This document shows, piece after piece, positions 13,100 to 26,300 of a stretch of 64,000 nt of DNA. The notes under the pieces were generated by a model. The model was not told where the DNA came from, made no database searches, and saw only the letters and a list, made by a program, of their open reading frames with translations. Position 1 is the first letter of the stretch, and every line of letters begins with the position of its first letter. The DNA is taken from assembly GCF_036417845.1 (NCBI RefSeq), contig NC_089978.1, positions 87,662,007 to 87,726,006 on the forward strand, given 5' to 3'. Origin of the DNA: Apteryx mantelli (Eukaryota; Chordata; Aves; Apterygiformes; Apterygidae). The position numbers and the translations under genes are program-made.

Positions 13100-14104
13100 C
13101 TATTCCTCCCAAGTGGCCTGTCCCCCTTTCCACTTTCTGTAGACTTCCTTCTTCTGGTTGAGTTTTGCCAGGAGCTCCTTGCTCAGCCATGCAGGTCTCC
13201 TGCCTCCTTTGCTTGACTTCCTACTCATAGGGATGCACCACTCTTGAGCCTGGAGGAGGTGATGTTTGAATATTAACCAGCTCTGAACACCCCTTCCTTC
13301 TAGGGCCCTCACCCATGGGATTCCTCCAAGTAGGTCCCTGAAGAGGCCAAAGTTTGCTCTCCTCAAGTCCAGGGTTGCGATCCTACTTAGCGCCCTGCCT
13401 CCTCCTTGCAGGATCCTGAACTCCACCATCTCATGGTCACTGCAGCCAAGGCAGCCCCCGACCTTCACACCTTCCACCAGTCCTTCTTTGTTTGTTAGTA
13501 CGAGGTGCAGCAGCACACCTCTCCTTGTTGGCTCCTCCACCACCTGTGTCAAGAAGTTGTCACCAATGCTCTGCAGGAACCTCCAGGACTGTTTGTGCCT
13601 AGCTGTGTTGTCTTTCCAGCAGATATCGGGGTGGTTGAAGTCCCCCATGAGAACCAGGGCCTGGGATCGTGAGGCTACTTCCAGCTGTCTGTAGAAGGCC
13701 TCATCGACTTCCTCTTCCTGATCAGGTGGTCTGTAGTAAACACCCACAACAGTGTCACCCCTGCTAGCCTGCCCTTTGATCCTTACCCATAAGCTCTCGA
13801 CTCGCTCTTCATCCACCCCTAGGCACAGCTCAATACATTCCAGTTGCTCTCGCACATAAAGAGCAACTCCACCACCTCGCTTTCCTGGCCTGTCCTTCCT
13901 AAAAAGCACGTAGCCATCCATGACAGCACTCCAGTCATGAGAGCTATCCCACCATGTCTCTGTAATGGCAATGAGATCATGGCCCTGCGACCGCACACAT
14001 ATCTCTAGTTCTTCCTGTTTGTTCCCCATGCTGTGTGCATTGGTGTACAGGCATTTCAGAGAGGCGATCGAGCATGCAGGTTTCCCAGGAGGGATACCAG
14101 AGGA
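13100..14104 (-). pseudogene. CR1 ORF2, endonuclease part
   Basis: This is an APE-type endonuclease domain that nicks target DNA to start target-primed reverse transcription. Visible motifs include CLYTNAHSMGNKQEE (first conserved Asn), AITETWWD, VYYRPPDQEEE, LMGDFNHPDICW and CSDHEMVEF, so the catalytic Asn, Glu, Asp and His positions are all present. The linker towards the reverse transcriptase ends ATWEE and then meets TAG at 13100-13102. In other CR1 copies a tyrosine (TAC/TAT) is expected at that point, so a single base change would explain the stop. Confidence 0.93.
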
Positions 14105-14977
14105 TCATTATATGAACGTCATTTTTGAGTGCCACCTTCAGAATGGACTCTGCAAACCGATTCAAGTTTCCCTTGCACAACAGTGTGTCTGCCAAATACC
14201 TTGGGCACATACATTTTGAGACTGAAAGTTTTTTGTAAGCTGTTTCCTTTCATTATTAATAGCTTTCAGTGTTCTAAGAACATCATTTAAATTACACTCT
14301 GCTATTTCCAGTGTCTGATTGTACGCCTTAGAACAGTTTTAGATGAAAAAATATAAAAATGATAAAACAACATATAAAAATGATAATTTATATTATAAAA
14401 TTTAAAGGCATATGAAGTATTTTGGAAGAAATCTTCAAAATACATGTGCTATGAGTTCTCAGTCTAAGAAATCACAGATTTTTCAAGGAGCTCTAATTTT
14501 TGTGACTATGACTATGAACACATGAATCAAAATAGTGTTTTTTATTCAAACAGTATCTTTTTATTTTAACTGTATGTGCTCTAATTAAATTTATCTAACT
14601 ATCTGGATCTATACATTTCTGTATGAGATTCTACAAGGACGGACCACGATTTCTGATGGAGCGAGAAATACTAGTAGAATAGCTTTCCTGGAGTCCTGTA
14701 TTTAAGCAATTTGGAATTCACCTGAATAAAAGTTACCTGAGAAAGTTTGCCCATTCCAGTGTCTGAGTTCCACACTAAAAAGCACTTTAGACTGTTTTGA
14801 CTGTGCTCAGTACTTGCTTCCTTGGCAACAGGTAGGTTTTAAGCCTGTTTAAGTGAACAGAATAACATGAGCTCATGGAAAAAGTGATTTGGTAAATTAA
14901 GAAAAGGACTTGAAAAGAGAACTATGTAAGTGCACACATCGCATATAAAAATTTCCATTATTAACAAATAAATCCAA
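14105..14977. other. Intergenic, AT-rich
   Basis: Unique AT-rich flank of the CR1 insertion. No feature seen. Confidence 0.7.
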
Positions 14978-15090
14978 AGTAATCCCTTAGAAATAGTTTA
15001 GGGATAGCTGATCCAATCCTGGGAAGGGAGGACAGACCAGAGAGGTCCATTCTAGCCTTATTTTGTCTACAGCTCTGTGACACACAAGGG
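14978..15090 (+). mobile_element. Possible old CR1-like 3' end, plus orientation
   Basis: AGCTGATCCAATCCTGGGAA followed by GAGAGGTCCATTCTAGCCTT A and CAGCTCTGTGACAC resembles the plus-sense CR1 tail (GAGGTCCCTTCCAACCTTA then ATTCTGTGA). It is short and diverged; a chance resemblance is possible. Confidence 0.4.
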
Positions 15091-18000
15091 GACAGTAGAA
15101 AAAAGTGAGTGAGAGACTTTCCACACGATGGGGAGTCCAGTGGCCGATGGGTCTTATGAGTAAAACAGGAGTAAAACAGGAGTACAACATTTTGCAAAAA
15201 GTCTTTATTTCTTCTTGGTAATAAAATTTCTCTACTCAAATGTGTTTTGCTTTACTCAAATAGGTTCAGCCCTTTCATTATGAGAAGTTAGTGAAATATA
15301 TTCCTGGATTAGCTAGTGAATCTAGATTCTTGACAGGCTACCAGTAGACTTGCTTTGTGTTTTAAATACATAAAATAGGCATTCCTCAGGTAATATAAAA
15401 GACATTTTTAGCCACCGCTTGAAAAAGGTCATATTTGAGGCATGATATTTAAAAAGAAAAGAGAATTTTTACTTTCCAAATAATCAAGATGCTCAATGAG
15501 TTTGTCTTTTCCGTTTGGGTAAATATTTACAGTGGTTGTCATGAAAGTAAAGGACTGTCTCACAGTGTCATCTTTACAACACTGTGGCAGCTTATCGCAG
15601 CTTCAGTTATTTTCTGTGCTATACAAAACTGGAATTAGTCACTTTTTTTTGATGGTGATCTATATCTGAAGTTAGGCTATCAGTTGAAGAATAGTATTTC
15701 AATTGCTGTCCTTCATTATAGTAATATTAGGACTAAAAAATACAGTTTGTTTTGAATTTGTTTTCTAATTTTTCAACCTAATAATTTTCTTAGACTCCTT
15801 CTTGGGGATACACCCCCATTGTTGTATGGACCAGGATGCAGGCTGCGGCCAGCTCCTGCCTAAGACAGAGGTGACTTGCACTCTCCTCCACCTCTTTGTT
15901 AGGAACAGAAAGTAAGGAAAACAAGCCCTGCTTATCCCTGGTTTAGACTCTGCCACGATGCTGAGCAACACCTGGCTCCAGGCACAGATAGTGTTTTTTT
16001 GTGGAATAACATTTAATATAACAGCTGCAAAATCGAGCTCTGCACTTTAGGGACATGAAGGTCTACAAATATCTTGGAGCACTACTTTGTGGTATCACTG
16101 CAGGTCACTGCATGCTCTTTGGGACTGAAGGGGAATGCCTACGCTGCATCATCAAGTATGGAGCAGAAACCTCTACACTAGCTCCCAGCAGTGCTCACAC
16201 AGCCATGTGGTATCATACTCTCCAGAAGGCTCAGCAGCTTGCAACACTGCCCCAAGCTAAATTAGCCCTATTTCTTAGCAGAGCTAATTCAGCTGTTAAC
16301 ATAATTAAGCTAATTAGCTCAAAGCTGCTTCTGGTCCTCAAGCTGGCTGGGTTACCGCTAGCCTGAGAGCGTCCAGATCATGCTGCTTTATGCAGTTGAT
16401 AGGGGCCTGCATGTGGGTGTTTTCAAATTTTGTGACTATTTCCATCCAGCACCGGTGGGCTGCAAGATGGAGTAAGTAGGCTGCTGTCAGGCCAGGGGCA
16501 GTGGTGGGCCAAGATATCAGATGAAGGCAAATATTTGCAGCGCTGTATCCAGTCACAAAAGAAGCAATGGCCTGGGGGTCATTTTTCCACAGACAGATTT
16601 ATTTTCACCCAGTCAAATGTCCTTGCAGAGAGAGTGAAACAACTAACTCCCCCTGTATCGGCCAGCCCCGCTCTCTCCCACAGCGTCACGCTGGTAGCAG
16701 GGGCTCTTCGTCCGGGCGGCAGGCAATGACACCGGCCGACCAAGCCCAGCCACCAGGTGGGAACTGAGTGCCGCTCTCAGGTTAACGTATTTTGTTCTCT
16801 TGCACGAGCCCTCCCTTGAGGCATGGCTGTCCCAGAGCATCCGAAAGAAATGCTCAAGACAAGAGAAACCCGGGGCGGTGGCCTCCTGTGGATCATACCC
16901 TTGTGTGCTCCAAGGCCATCCTCATCGGCTAAGACAAGGCAGGAGCATGGGTAAGGAAAACCGAAGCACATTGTCCCTGGAAGAGAGATCTAAATATTTT
17001 AAAATAGAAAATTTGAGCTGGTGTATTCCATTAAAGAAAGAGAGTTTTCAGTAATAGGAAAACTTCCAATTAAATGTGAGTCCAGTCTCTTTCGTTTACT
17101 AAACAGCATGTCTAGTGATTTTTGCAGAAGTGATTTGTGTTCTAAAACATCTTACTCTCCTTTAGCCTCCCTTCTAGTTAAATGTGTAGACATCAGATGT
17201 TGCTATAGCAACAGTTTGCTTTCAGAAAAACAAGATTTGTGAGTGAATATTTTACTTCCCTACAGAATTAAGAAGTTGGTAAAGACTAAAACAGAAATGT
17301 CTGAAATACAGGTCACAGAATTACTATAAATTTCTGAATTCCAGAGTGTTGCCAACTTTCACAATTATTTAGTATCTGAAAGCCCCAACACTTGGCATCC
17401 ATGACTGGAGAATTTTGTATTTTAAAATAAAATAAGAAAGCAGTTTGAAGAGAAGATAAATAGATGATCTTCTGTAATTCAGTGTGCTGTGTATAGGGAA
17501 ATATTTGCCTAGTTTAACTGCCTGAACCAGTAGCTGGAAGTATTAGTATGCAACGGTGACTAATAAACACAGATATATTATGAATAATGTGTTTGAGGAA
17601 CTGAGGGGTTCTCATAAGTCCAGAGATGTTATGGGAGAAACTGCAATAATCAGTTCCAGTGGTTTACACAAGAACAGACAACTTGAGACATAATTCATGC
17701 ATATGAAAAGTTTCACCTATTACTTATGGGAGGCTGGTGTTAACAAACATAAATCACATACCATGGAGTCAAATACCTCAACCTCACACCCCTTTCTCCC
17801 GCAGCAAGTACACACACTGTCTCTGAATCCCATAGTTACAGAAGGGTTTTTTTTCCCCCAGTTGCTGGTTTGTAAACTGAGCAAAAAGTTCATGTTAGAA
17901 AACTGGAGCTTATAGAAACACCTTTCAGAGCATTGATAAACTAGAATAAAGCAGTTTTGGAACTTGACTAGTGACAGCTGGGAATCTGTTTTAAAAAGCC

Positions 18001-18280
18001 AGCAATGAAAAAGCCTTGCCTGAGCTCAGAGGAAATGCCGACTGAGATTGCCAGAGCTGCTGCTGAGGAGGAGACACGGTAGAAAGTAATTAAGCATATT
18101 AGCACAACAAGATGCTAGCACAGTACATTCACAGACCCCATGGGCAATTAGAGGAGGAACAGTCAGTGCTAGCTGGAATTCATTTATAAGGACCTGATGG
18201 TCATTCCTCATTGCTGCAATATTAAAACATCCACAGTAGTGTTTTAGAAACTGAACATAGCTAAGAACTCTCCATTATAC

Positions 18281-18316
18281 GTGTACATATGTATTTATAT
18301 ATGTATGTATGTATGT
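18281..18316. repeat. (TATG)n-type simple repeat
   Basis: GTGTACATATGTATTTATAT followed by four GTAT units. A short AT-rich microsatellite. Confidence 0.85.
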
Positions 18317-21300
18317 TTGGTTTCATATGAGCAGTGACATTGTGAACAGCTTCTTGTACATTAGGAAAGAAAAGGTGGAGTTAAAGAAATGAGCTCAGGG
18401 CACTGATGAATATTTAGCACGATTAAATTACAGAATGGCACCAAGAAAGCATGTGCTGTCACCTGTAGAAAATTTGTTCAACTGAGAACCAAAAATCAGA
18501 ATGGTGTATGGCCCTGACAGGATATACTTCACATATATTTATCTAATGCTCCATTAAGCACTTCTGTGAACACCCACTTTCGACCAGTTTTGTGTTCAAT
18601 TTACAGTCCAGACACCTGTAATTGATAAAATAACCTCTGTATCCATGGGATAGAGAAACAATGCCGTCTATTGGCTGGGGGGAAAGGGGGGGAAAGTTTG
18701 AGGTATTTGCCAGACTCTTTATCATACAGCACGATTAGGATCTGATGCCTTACTTCCTTGGACTACCAGGTGTTTAGAAGGCAGATAAAACCTCTCTAAT
18801 GGAAAATCGTGGGAGCAAACAGCAACTGTTCCATGAAAGGAAGCCATGCTATGTGCAAGCCACGCAGTCGTAGGCAACGTCTTCTCCAAGTCCCAGAAGT
18901 GCGGGAGATAACAAGCCCCAAGGAGCCACTTTTCCTAAGAAGGTCTCAGAGGGACAACAGCCACTGCGGTCGCACTGGCGGATGATACAGTCAGGTAGAT
19001 AGACTTACTGACAACAGGAACTCAGATATATTTGGGGAGACATGCTAATCAGACAACAGTTCAGAATTGCACTAATTGAACCTCAACTAATTGAACATAA
19101 ATTGCTCATCTGAATTCAGAATTCTGTTTTACATAAACATTGCTAATTAGTTTTATTACTGTTGACTGGGAATAGAAAAAATGGGTCACCAAAGCTTTCT
19201 CAGGAGGCTCTTGGAACCAGCTGTTGTGTTGAACAGTGCCAGTAATACAGTGGTCATCAGCTCCAGTCAGGTGCTGAATTAAGCAAACCCCTGCCAGGCT
19301 ACCTGCCTCTGAGTTATGTGCAAATAACACCTTAGAGAGGGTCCTTGCATTCTCCTTTCCAGGCAAGCAGAGACCAGGGTCTATGAGAAACTGGACTGAC
19401 CAACGGAAAATACTTGCTCTTTTTAATGCTCTTAAATTTTAAGTATTAGAGTGCTTTATGCAGAAAAATACTCATTTCAATCCTGTATGCATTTCTGATT
19501 TCCCAGGACATCCCTGGAAATTAATAGTGAGTTTGTTTCATGCAGAAGAGTGAGCTAGACTGTCAGAAGAATCATCCTTTGGATATCCTCTATGTTACAA
19601 AAGGGAGTTGCCCTGGGAACTTAAATTCAAAAGTAGCAAGAAAAAGATTCTAAAATATTACTGAAGGCCTGTAGGAAATGCTAACAGAGTTTTAGCTGAC
19701 TTCACTACATATTTAACACAAACTTATTTGTCCCTTAACTGTACTAAATCTTTTAATAGAATGTTTTCAGGAGCAATCCAGGAAAATTCCAGACTTCACT
19801 TTGGCTAAGAAAGCCAAGAACGAAAGCAGAAATATGTTAGTAGGCAAAATCTAAAATGTTCAGATTCTAGGGAAGGTTGCATCTACTTTCTTGGAGAATG
19901 GAGTGAAGGATAGCTGGTGCCCCAGCCAGCAATTTTCTGAAGATTATTCTGGCTATTTTCAGTTTTTAGGTCTGCCTACTTTTTCATTTGGACATCGTCC
20001 AAGAATGCTGCAAAAGCCACATTACTTTTCATAAGCACTTACAGGACAAGGAAAATACTGATTTAATAAGAACACCATTGACTTGTTCTGGTTATGAATT
20101 ATATAAGGTACTATAGATCTATATTTTTGGTTGAACTGCTTGCCTTTCAGGGTACAGGGAGAGACCTGATAACTTGCCAGTCAAAGAATAAAATGGTTAA
20201 CTCAAAATTGCTCTTAAAAATCAAAAATTTTCTTTCTAGTCCCCATGACAACCTTCAGCCTCACACTTCATTTTATGTGAAAAGTGTCCCACTTACTTAG
20301 GCAGTTGCTCTTGCAATGACCCAACTAGACAGTTTTACAAAAATAGGTGTTTTTATTGTTTACCCTCATGAAAATAATGCCCCCAAATTGACTAGCTTGT
20401 ATGCAGCATTGACTTTGTGAGTCTGCAAATGTCTTGAAACAAGTTCCTCTGAAAAATGTAACTGTACTGCTGAGATGACCATAAGTGAAATAGGTAACAG
20501 AAGCTTTTAATCCTCATTGTTATCTCAGGCTCTCTAAACTGCCCACAGAATTCCCATTATATCAGTTTTCAACATTGCTACAAGAATCAGGCAGGAAATA
20601 TGATAACTAAAATTAAATTAATTGGCTATGAAAACAATGAGGCATCTATATTTACTTTTGTATCCTTTTCCTCATTTCATGCATTCAAAAACATGTGCGC
20701 ATGACAAATATATATGTCCACATACATGTGGTTTTGAGAATTTATATGGGAACCCTGGAGAAATGAGAGTCTTTGACAAAGACTTGGGTCTAGTTTACCC
20801 CAGTATGCATGGGCATTGTGAACTATCCTGTATTTAGTAGCATGTATAAATCGGTTAGCGGCTTTGTTTTGGATCAGATGCAATCTCTGGTTAGCTTACT
20901 GCACTGTGCAGCCTTCAACTGAGAAATGAAGTCCAGAAAAAATAGATCATTTTAAGCTCCACGCTCCAGCCTGTCAAACAGCCTCCAAACCACTGTCAAC
21001 TGTCTTCTTTAGTAAGGCCAGGGAGGGAAGGGGAAACTCCTTTCACAGTACAGGTCACGCTGGAGTTTTTACCTTCTTGGGAAAACTATTCCTAGCTCTC
21101 AGAAAATAATGCATCTTTATTTATTAACAAGACAGCTGATGTAAGCTAGAGATCTTTCTCCTAGCTCTCCACCTTTGTTTCATTCTTCTGTGTTTCTTTT
21201 CTTTTGTTATATATTGTTCTTTTTATTTTATTTTTTCCTACATCAAAAGATCTGGAAAATAAAACTCTGATATTTAGTCTTCTAAATTCCTCCTCTTCCT

Positions 21301-22744
21301 GGTGTTGACTATGTTCAGCGGAGGAAGGTGTAGAAGTTAGCATAATAGCTTCAGCCTAGCTAACAATAGTGTTAGCAGAGGAAGGTAAGGGGTGAAAGCG
21401 GCAGACTGTCAGCATGTAGACACAGAGCCAGCCAGTGACACAGCTGAGGTTGGAGCCTCCCACATGCCATGTGGGATCTTCCACTGCCGCCATGGGCAGT
21501 GACAGGAGAGAGATGAAGCAGGTGACTTCAGTTGGGGAAGAAGGGAAAGGATGGCAATAGCAAAGAACAGAGCTTGCTGGAAATAGTCTTTTTTTAAAAA
21601 AATAATTAAAATTAAAAAAAAAAAATAGAACTACCGAAACACCTCCTGCATCACCCCAGGGAGGAGAGACTAGTTAGTCTGAACCAACACTGAATATTTT
21701 GGCAAAGTTATTAGTTGGAGACTCATACTGGTTTCGCTCAGATCATTCTTCCTAAGTATGGAAACTTTTTGAAACCTCTTTGATGTTCTGACATGTCCCT
21801 TTTTCATCTCACATTCTTCTGGACTTCCTCACTCTGTCAAATCCTTTTTCTTTGGTCTGGGCTTCATTTTTATCTTCCATTCCTCTTCTGGCTCCTCCTC
21901 CTGAAAATCTTCTGATTTCTCTGGCTTTCATTCGTTGATCTCAGATCCTCTTTGTAGAAGATACCTCAACGTAAATAACTTGGAAGGTGTGAGAGGAGAG
22001 AAATTCGAGCATAATTTTGGAAGGAGAGATGGCAGAGCCTCTTCCTATTCGTCCTCTTGATGCAGCAATTATGACAGGAAGATGTAGGAGGATGTTTTGT
22101 CTGGTGGTTTGGTCAAACTCAAACAAGATTTTTCCCATAATGATCCTCTCTGACCCTGGAATCCATGCATGTCTGGATCTTGTTTGGATTACATTTCCCA
22201 CAGAGAGATGCCCCAGTTTTCTGTTTTTCCCATGCCCTTTCTGCTGTTGCTGAGAGAGTGGGCCTACCGTCTCTCCTCTTTTCAGTAGAGAGCAGGATCT
22301 CCATAGTACCAGCCTAACTGATGTGCTTTTTTTCATCTGCAATGACAGTCCTAGGGATTTAACATCCATGGATTAATTTCAGACGCACAACATCAAATTG
22401 GCTTTGATATTAGGCAGGGAGAGTCTGCTCAGCCAACCGTAAATGCACGTAAAATGCTTACACTTATTCCATTACAGCACTCATTGGTTGTTACATTAAA
22501 TCCTTAATAAGGTTACATTAAAAGGCTTGTAAGAGTGAGACAGAAACTTTCCACAGAAGGGAAATATTGAGTAAGGATTTCTCCTATGACTTTAATTTCT
22601 TTTGTCCGGACATCACAACAGCCTTTATGTTTATCCTGCCAATGGTAATAAAGTCTTCTGGGGAAAAGCAGTAAATAAACAAATATAGCAATAAAAGTAA
22701 TGGGATGACAATTACCTGACTAACTATAATAATACAGCTTATAT

Positions 22745-22812
22745 TAATGAAATATATGCACACACATGCATGCATATACATGAACTTGCAGGCACATACA
22801 TGCATATGTACA
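22745..22812. repeat. Alternating purine-pyrimidine low-complexity tract
   Basis: Repeated CACA, CATGCATA and TACATGCATATG words. Most steps alternate purine and pyrimidine. Confidence 0.75.
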
Positions 22813-22929
22813 ACTTCTGAGCCAAATTCTCCAAATCGCACCATACCAAAACAAGCCTTTTTTTTCTAAGCAGATTTGTACATGTATGGTTTTTCATGGC
22901 GGACAAAGCTGCAGGTTAGGCCATTATAA

Positions 22930-23340
22930 AGTGGGTAAATGAGAAACGCGACACCCGCGCACAATGCCGAATGCCTGTGTGTGTGTAAGGACGCCTGCAC
23001 ACAGAGCCACCCGCCTCCGAGGCCAGCGAGCCCGGGCACCCTCTAGTTCCCAGCAAGCGCCTAGGATGCAGTGCCTGGTGCTGGCGCTCCTTGCGTCCCG
23101 GCTGAGCCCGGATCGCCCACCAATCCCAGCTGACCGCCTGGCGGACGGAGCCGAGCTGAGCCCACTTGGGAAGAGCCCTCTGCCTTCTCCTCTGCTGGAT
23201 GAGGGTGATGTGACAAGATGCGTCAGACACACTGCCCCCACCAGTTTCTGGAGCTTGGGATGCAGGCAGCTCCGGCAGGTTACCCAAAGCCCCCTTCGTG
23301 GGTGCTCCTGCAACAGGCAGTGACCCAGGAGTCTCTCTGG
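22930..23340. promoter_or_regulatory. Orphan CpG-rich island
   Basis: This is a CpG-dense block (roughly 20 CpG in the first 240 bp by eye) in AT-rich surroundings, far from any gene I can identify. It could be a distal promoter or first exon of a neighbouring gene, an enhancer, or a relic. Open frames of 119 codons (plus, 22964-23323) and 165 codons (minus, 22916-23413) cross it, but neither resembles a known protein, and GC-rich DNA has few stops. The downstream Met at 23066 opens MQCLVLALLASRLS, a signal-like start with nothing recognisable after it. Confidence 0.5.
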
Positions 23341-26300
23341 CTCCCAGCTGCTCCTCCCCTGCTGGGCAGAAGCGATCAGGGAATTGCACCATTTTAGAGT
23401 GAACTTTCTCCATTTGAAAATCTATTTGGGTTCTCCTAATGCTTCCAGGAGGTTTGTGAGCTCTGCAACTAAAAACAGTTTTTTACAATCATCTTTAACC
23501 GTGACCCTCTTCTAACATAAAATGTACAGAGAGAAAAAGAGAAACTCAAGTCTTCCAGAGCTGTGTGACGGACAAAATGGCTATTGAAGTTTTTAGCAGT
23601 CACTATAAAATGGTGGAGTGATTGACAAACAAGACCAGACTTACTTTTAGTGAGATATTTTCCTTGGCTCTTTATTGATAAAAATGAATTAAATAATCTG
23701 AGGGGAGAGAAGACAATAATCTCCTCCTTGACTGTTGTCTTTGTATATGATCTCCAGCCTTTCAGAGTCACCCTCCTCTTGCCCAGCAGCTAATTTATTC
23801 TAGAAACTCCAACAAATTGGACTCCAGCTCCATCTGCTTCAGTATAGAGCAGGTAACAACCCCATATCCTTGCAGCCACTGAGCTGTACTTTACACCCAC
23901 CTTGGTATGACAGGTTTGGGGCTGCAATGCCAAACAATGCCAAGTCGAAAACTTGAATGAGGGACTTGAAAAACATTTTTTCTCTCTAAAATGAGAAATC
24001 TCTACCTCTTCATAGACCACATCCCACACTATGCCTTTCTTGAAATTGTTAATATGTCAGAAAATGAAAGCAGTTATGAAGATAGTTATGATCTTTATTT
24101 TTTGCAAGTTTACAGGGAGTTTGTACTTCTCTGTTAAAACAATATATTATTATATTTTTCTTACATTATTTTCCATATACCCCTGTTGAACCTTATAGGT
24201 GACTTCAGTTTATAAAGGTATTGTACTGATTTCAACATTAGATGAAGATTATCCACACTAACCAGCTTAGATTCTGTTTAGTGTACCTCTCCAAAAGGAA
24301 GTGGAATTTCACCAGGAACAATTGTAGTTCCGTTCATCATTATGGAGATAAACTATAGATTTGCTTGAAATAATGGCTATAGATTACAGTCTCTGTATCA
24401 CCAAAAATATACAAAATGTGTGAAATAGAGTTCCTCAGAAGAGGGTATAGATGGTGTTAGGGCAATACTAGGTTTTACTCCATTTACTCCATACTCCATT
24501 TAAAAGAGAACAAAACAAGAAAGTTTTAAAATTTTAAGCAGTATGCTGTTGTTAAACTGCTCTGACCAGTCCTGAAGGAGTTCATGATTTTTTGTTTGTT
24601 TGTTGGCCACTGTCACCACAGCAACTAACTGGTCCTACATGAAGTTATAGTGCAAGCCAGCAAGGCTGTAATGGAATACATTCCTTAGCGTGAGTCAACG
24701 CCTGTGCCGAAGAGGAAGCACACAGTGTTGGAAATAGAGTCTCAAATGGTGCGTTCTGCTCAGGGTGGAAACAAGGAACTGTCTGGAATCAGGTTTCTCC
24801 CTCCTCCACATATTTTTAATCATAAGTATGTTAGTTGAGCTTTGTTTGTGACGGATCCACAGTCCTGCGCTTCCAGTGTGACTGCAGCAATGGAAACGGG
24901 GAGCTGAAGCTGAGGCTGCTCTGTGCCCTGCAGAGCGGAGCTCAAGGTCTCTATCAGACACACTGGAGGCTGGAGGCAATTATTTCCCAGAAGAACAGCG
25001 TTCGCTGTGCTGGTTTTCAGGCTGGGTCCCACAGGGCCCTGGGGGTCTGCTGACTGCTTCTGCAGCCTCTTCGAAATGGAACTGAAAAGAGCAAGCCTGT
25101 TGGTAGCATATTTAAATTCACTATCCAGGGCCTGTATTTACCTTGGAAAGTTGTTAAAAGTCAACAACTCCAAAAAAGCTGAAATCATTGATAAGCACAG
25201 TGGAATAATACCCCACTGTGCAAAGTGAATCTGATTTCTCCCTCATAAAACCAGCATCAGTGCAGGGAAATTCTGATTACACTGGGAATTCTACTGGGGC
25301 AGAGCTATTCGGCCAAAGTTTTTCCCTGGCCACACTGATCTGGCTATTGTTGTATGAAAAACTTTAGACATTGATTAATAAGGGATCAAATGTATTTTCT
25401 CATGTGGTTTTATCTGGGGAGAGTTATGGCTCAGTTTTAAGATATCTATAAGGTAAGCTGGAGGGAAAGTAAAGTAAACTTGTATCCCAAACAGCAATTT
25501 GAAGTCATGATTAAAATTATGTAAATTATTAACACAGTATATTTAATAAGGTACATTTGAGGTTACCAGTCTGTGGAGGGAGTTGCATGAATTTTAGATT
25601 TATATTTTATATCAACATTGCATTGCCCAAGTTCATAAATCAGAAACCAGATGAAATCTTGGGGCAGATTATTTTTGCACCAATGAAATTCTCAGTCCAC
25701 AGAGCTACTTCAGACTGATTTGCTGGGAGCAGAATGAGAGTTCACTTTGCATCACAGAAATTTTGCCATTTGCTTTAAAAATAAACCTACAACTCCATCC
25801 ACAGACTGGTAGCTTCAAATGTAACATTTCAAGTTTGTCTGAATAAGTGCAACACATGAGTAACATTCAGATTTTTAAAATTGACTTTGAATTGGAATTG
25901 CTGTTTGAAATAGAATTTAATGTTAATTTCCCTCAAACTTTCCTTTAAGATATTTATTCTATATATCTTAAAATTGAGCCATAATTCCCCAAAATAAAAC
26001 CAGATTACAAAATACATTTGCTTCCTTACTAGTCAAACTTATGGAAGACTTAATGAAAGTCTTATGTGAGATACTACAGTTAGAAACAAATCAGTCAATA
26101 AATACACTCTTTTTGCCCTCATCTTAAAGTAACTGATTGGTCTCATTTTCTGACCAAAATCAATTACATTTTGACATATGACTCTATAAATCTCGACAGC
26201 TGTAAATCTTATTTTTATCCTACTACTAATGGGCAAGTTGCAACCACAGTAATCTCATGAGCGTTTCCAAATGAACTTGCAGGGCAACCCCACCAAACTA

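Larger units (their letters stand above)
11207..14104 (-). mobile_element. CR1 retrotransposon, young, 5'-truncated, with nearly open ORF2
   Basis: This is a non-LTR retrotransposon on the minus strand. The 3' end at 11207 shows the two ATTCTGTG-type octamers and a short 3' UTR. ORF2 stop is at 11291-11293. Reading upstream, one frame stays open to about 14104 (about 935 codons) except for a single TAG at 13100-13102. The element starts inside ORF2 with GIPPGKPACSIASLKCLYTNA; the 5' UTR, ORF1 and N-terminal part of ORF2 are missing. Upstream of 14104 the frame meets stops at once and CR1 similarity ends, so this is the truncation junction. It inserted in gene-poor DNA. Confidence 0.97.
15091..22929. 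other. Intergenic, no gene recognised
   Basis: Mostly AT-rich unique DNA with small oddities: three tandem AGTAAAACAGG-like units at about 15159-15187, a GC-richer patch at 16600-16960, the TATG repeat at 18281-18316 and an A/T homopolymer patch at about 21590-21626. No exon supported. Confidence 0.7.

Noticed and set aside
11051-13694. Plus-strand open frames over the 11-14 kb region
   Set aside because: They are antisense shadows of the CR1 ORF2, whose motifs are all on the minus strand.
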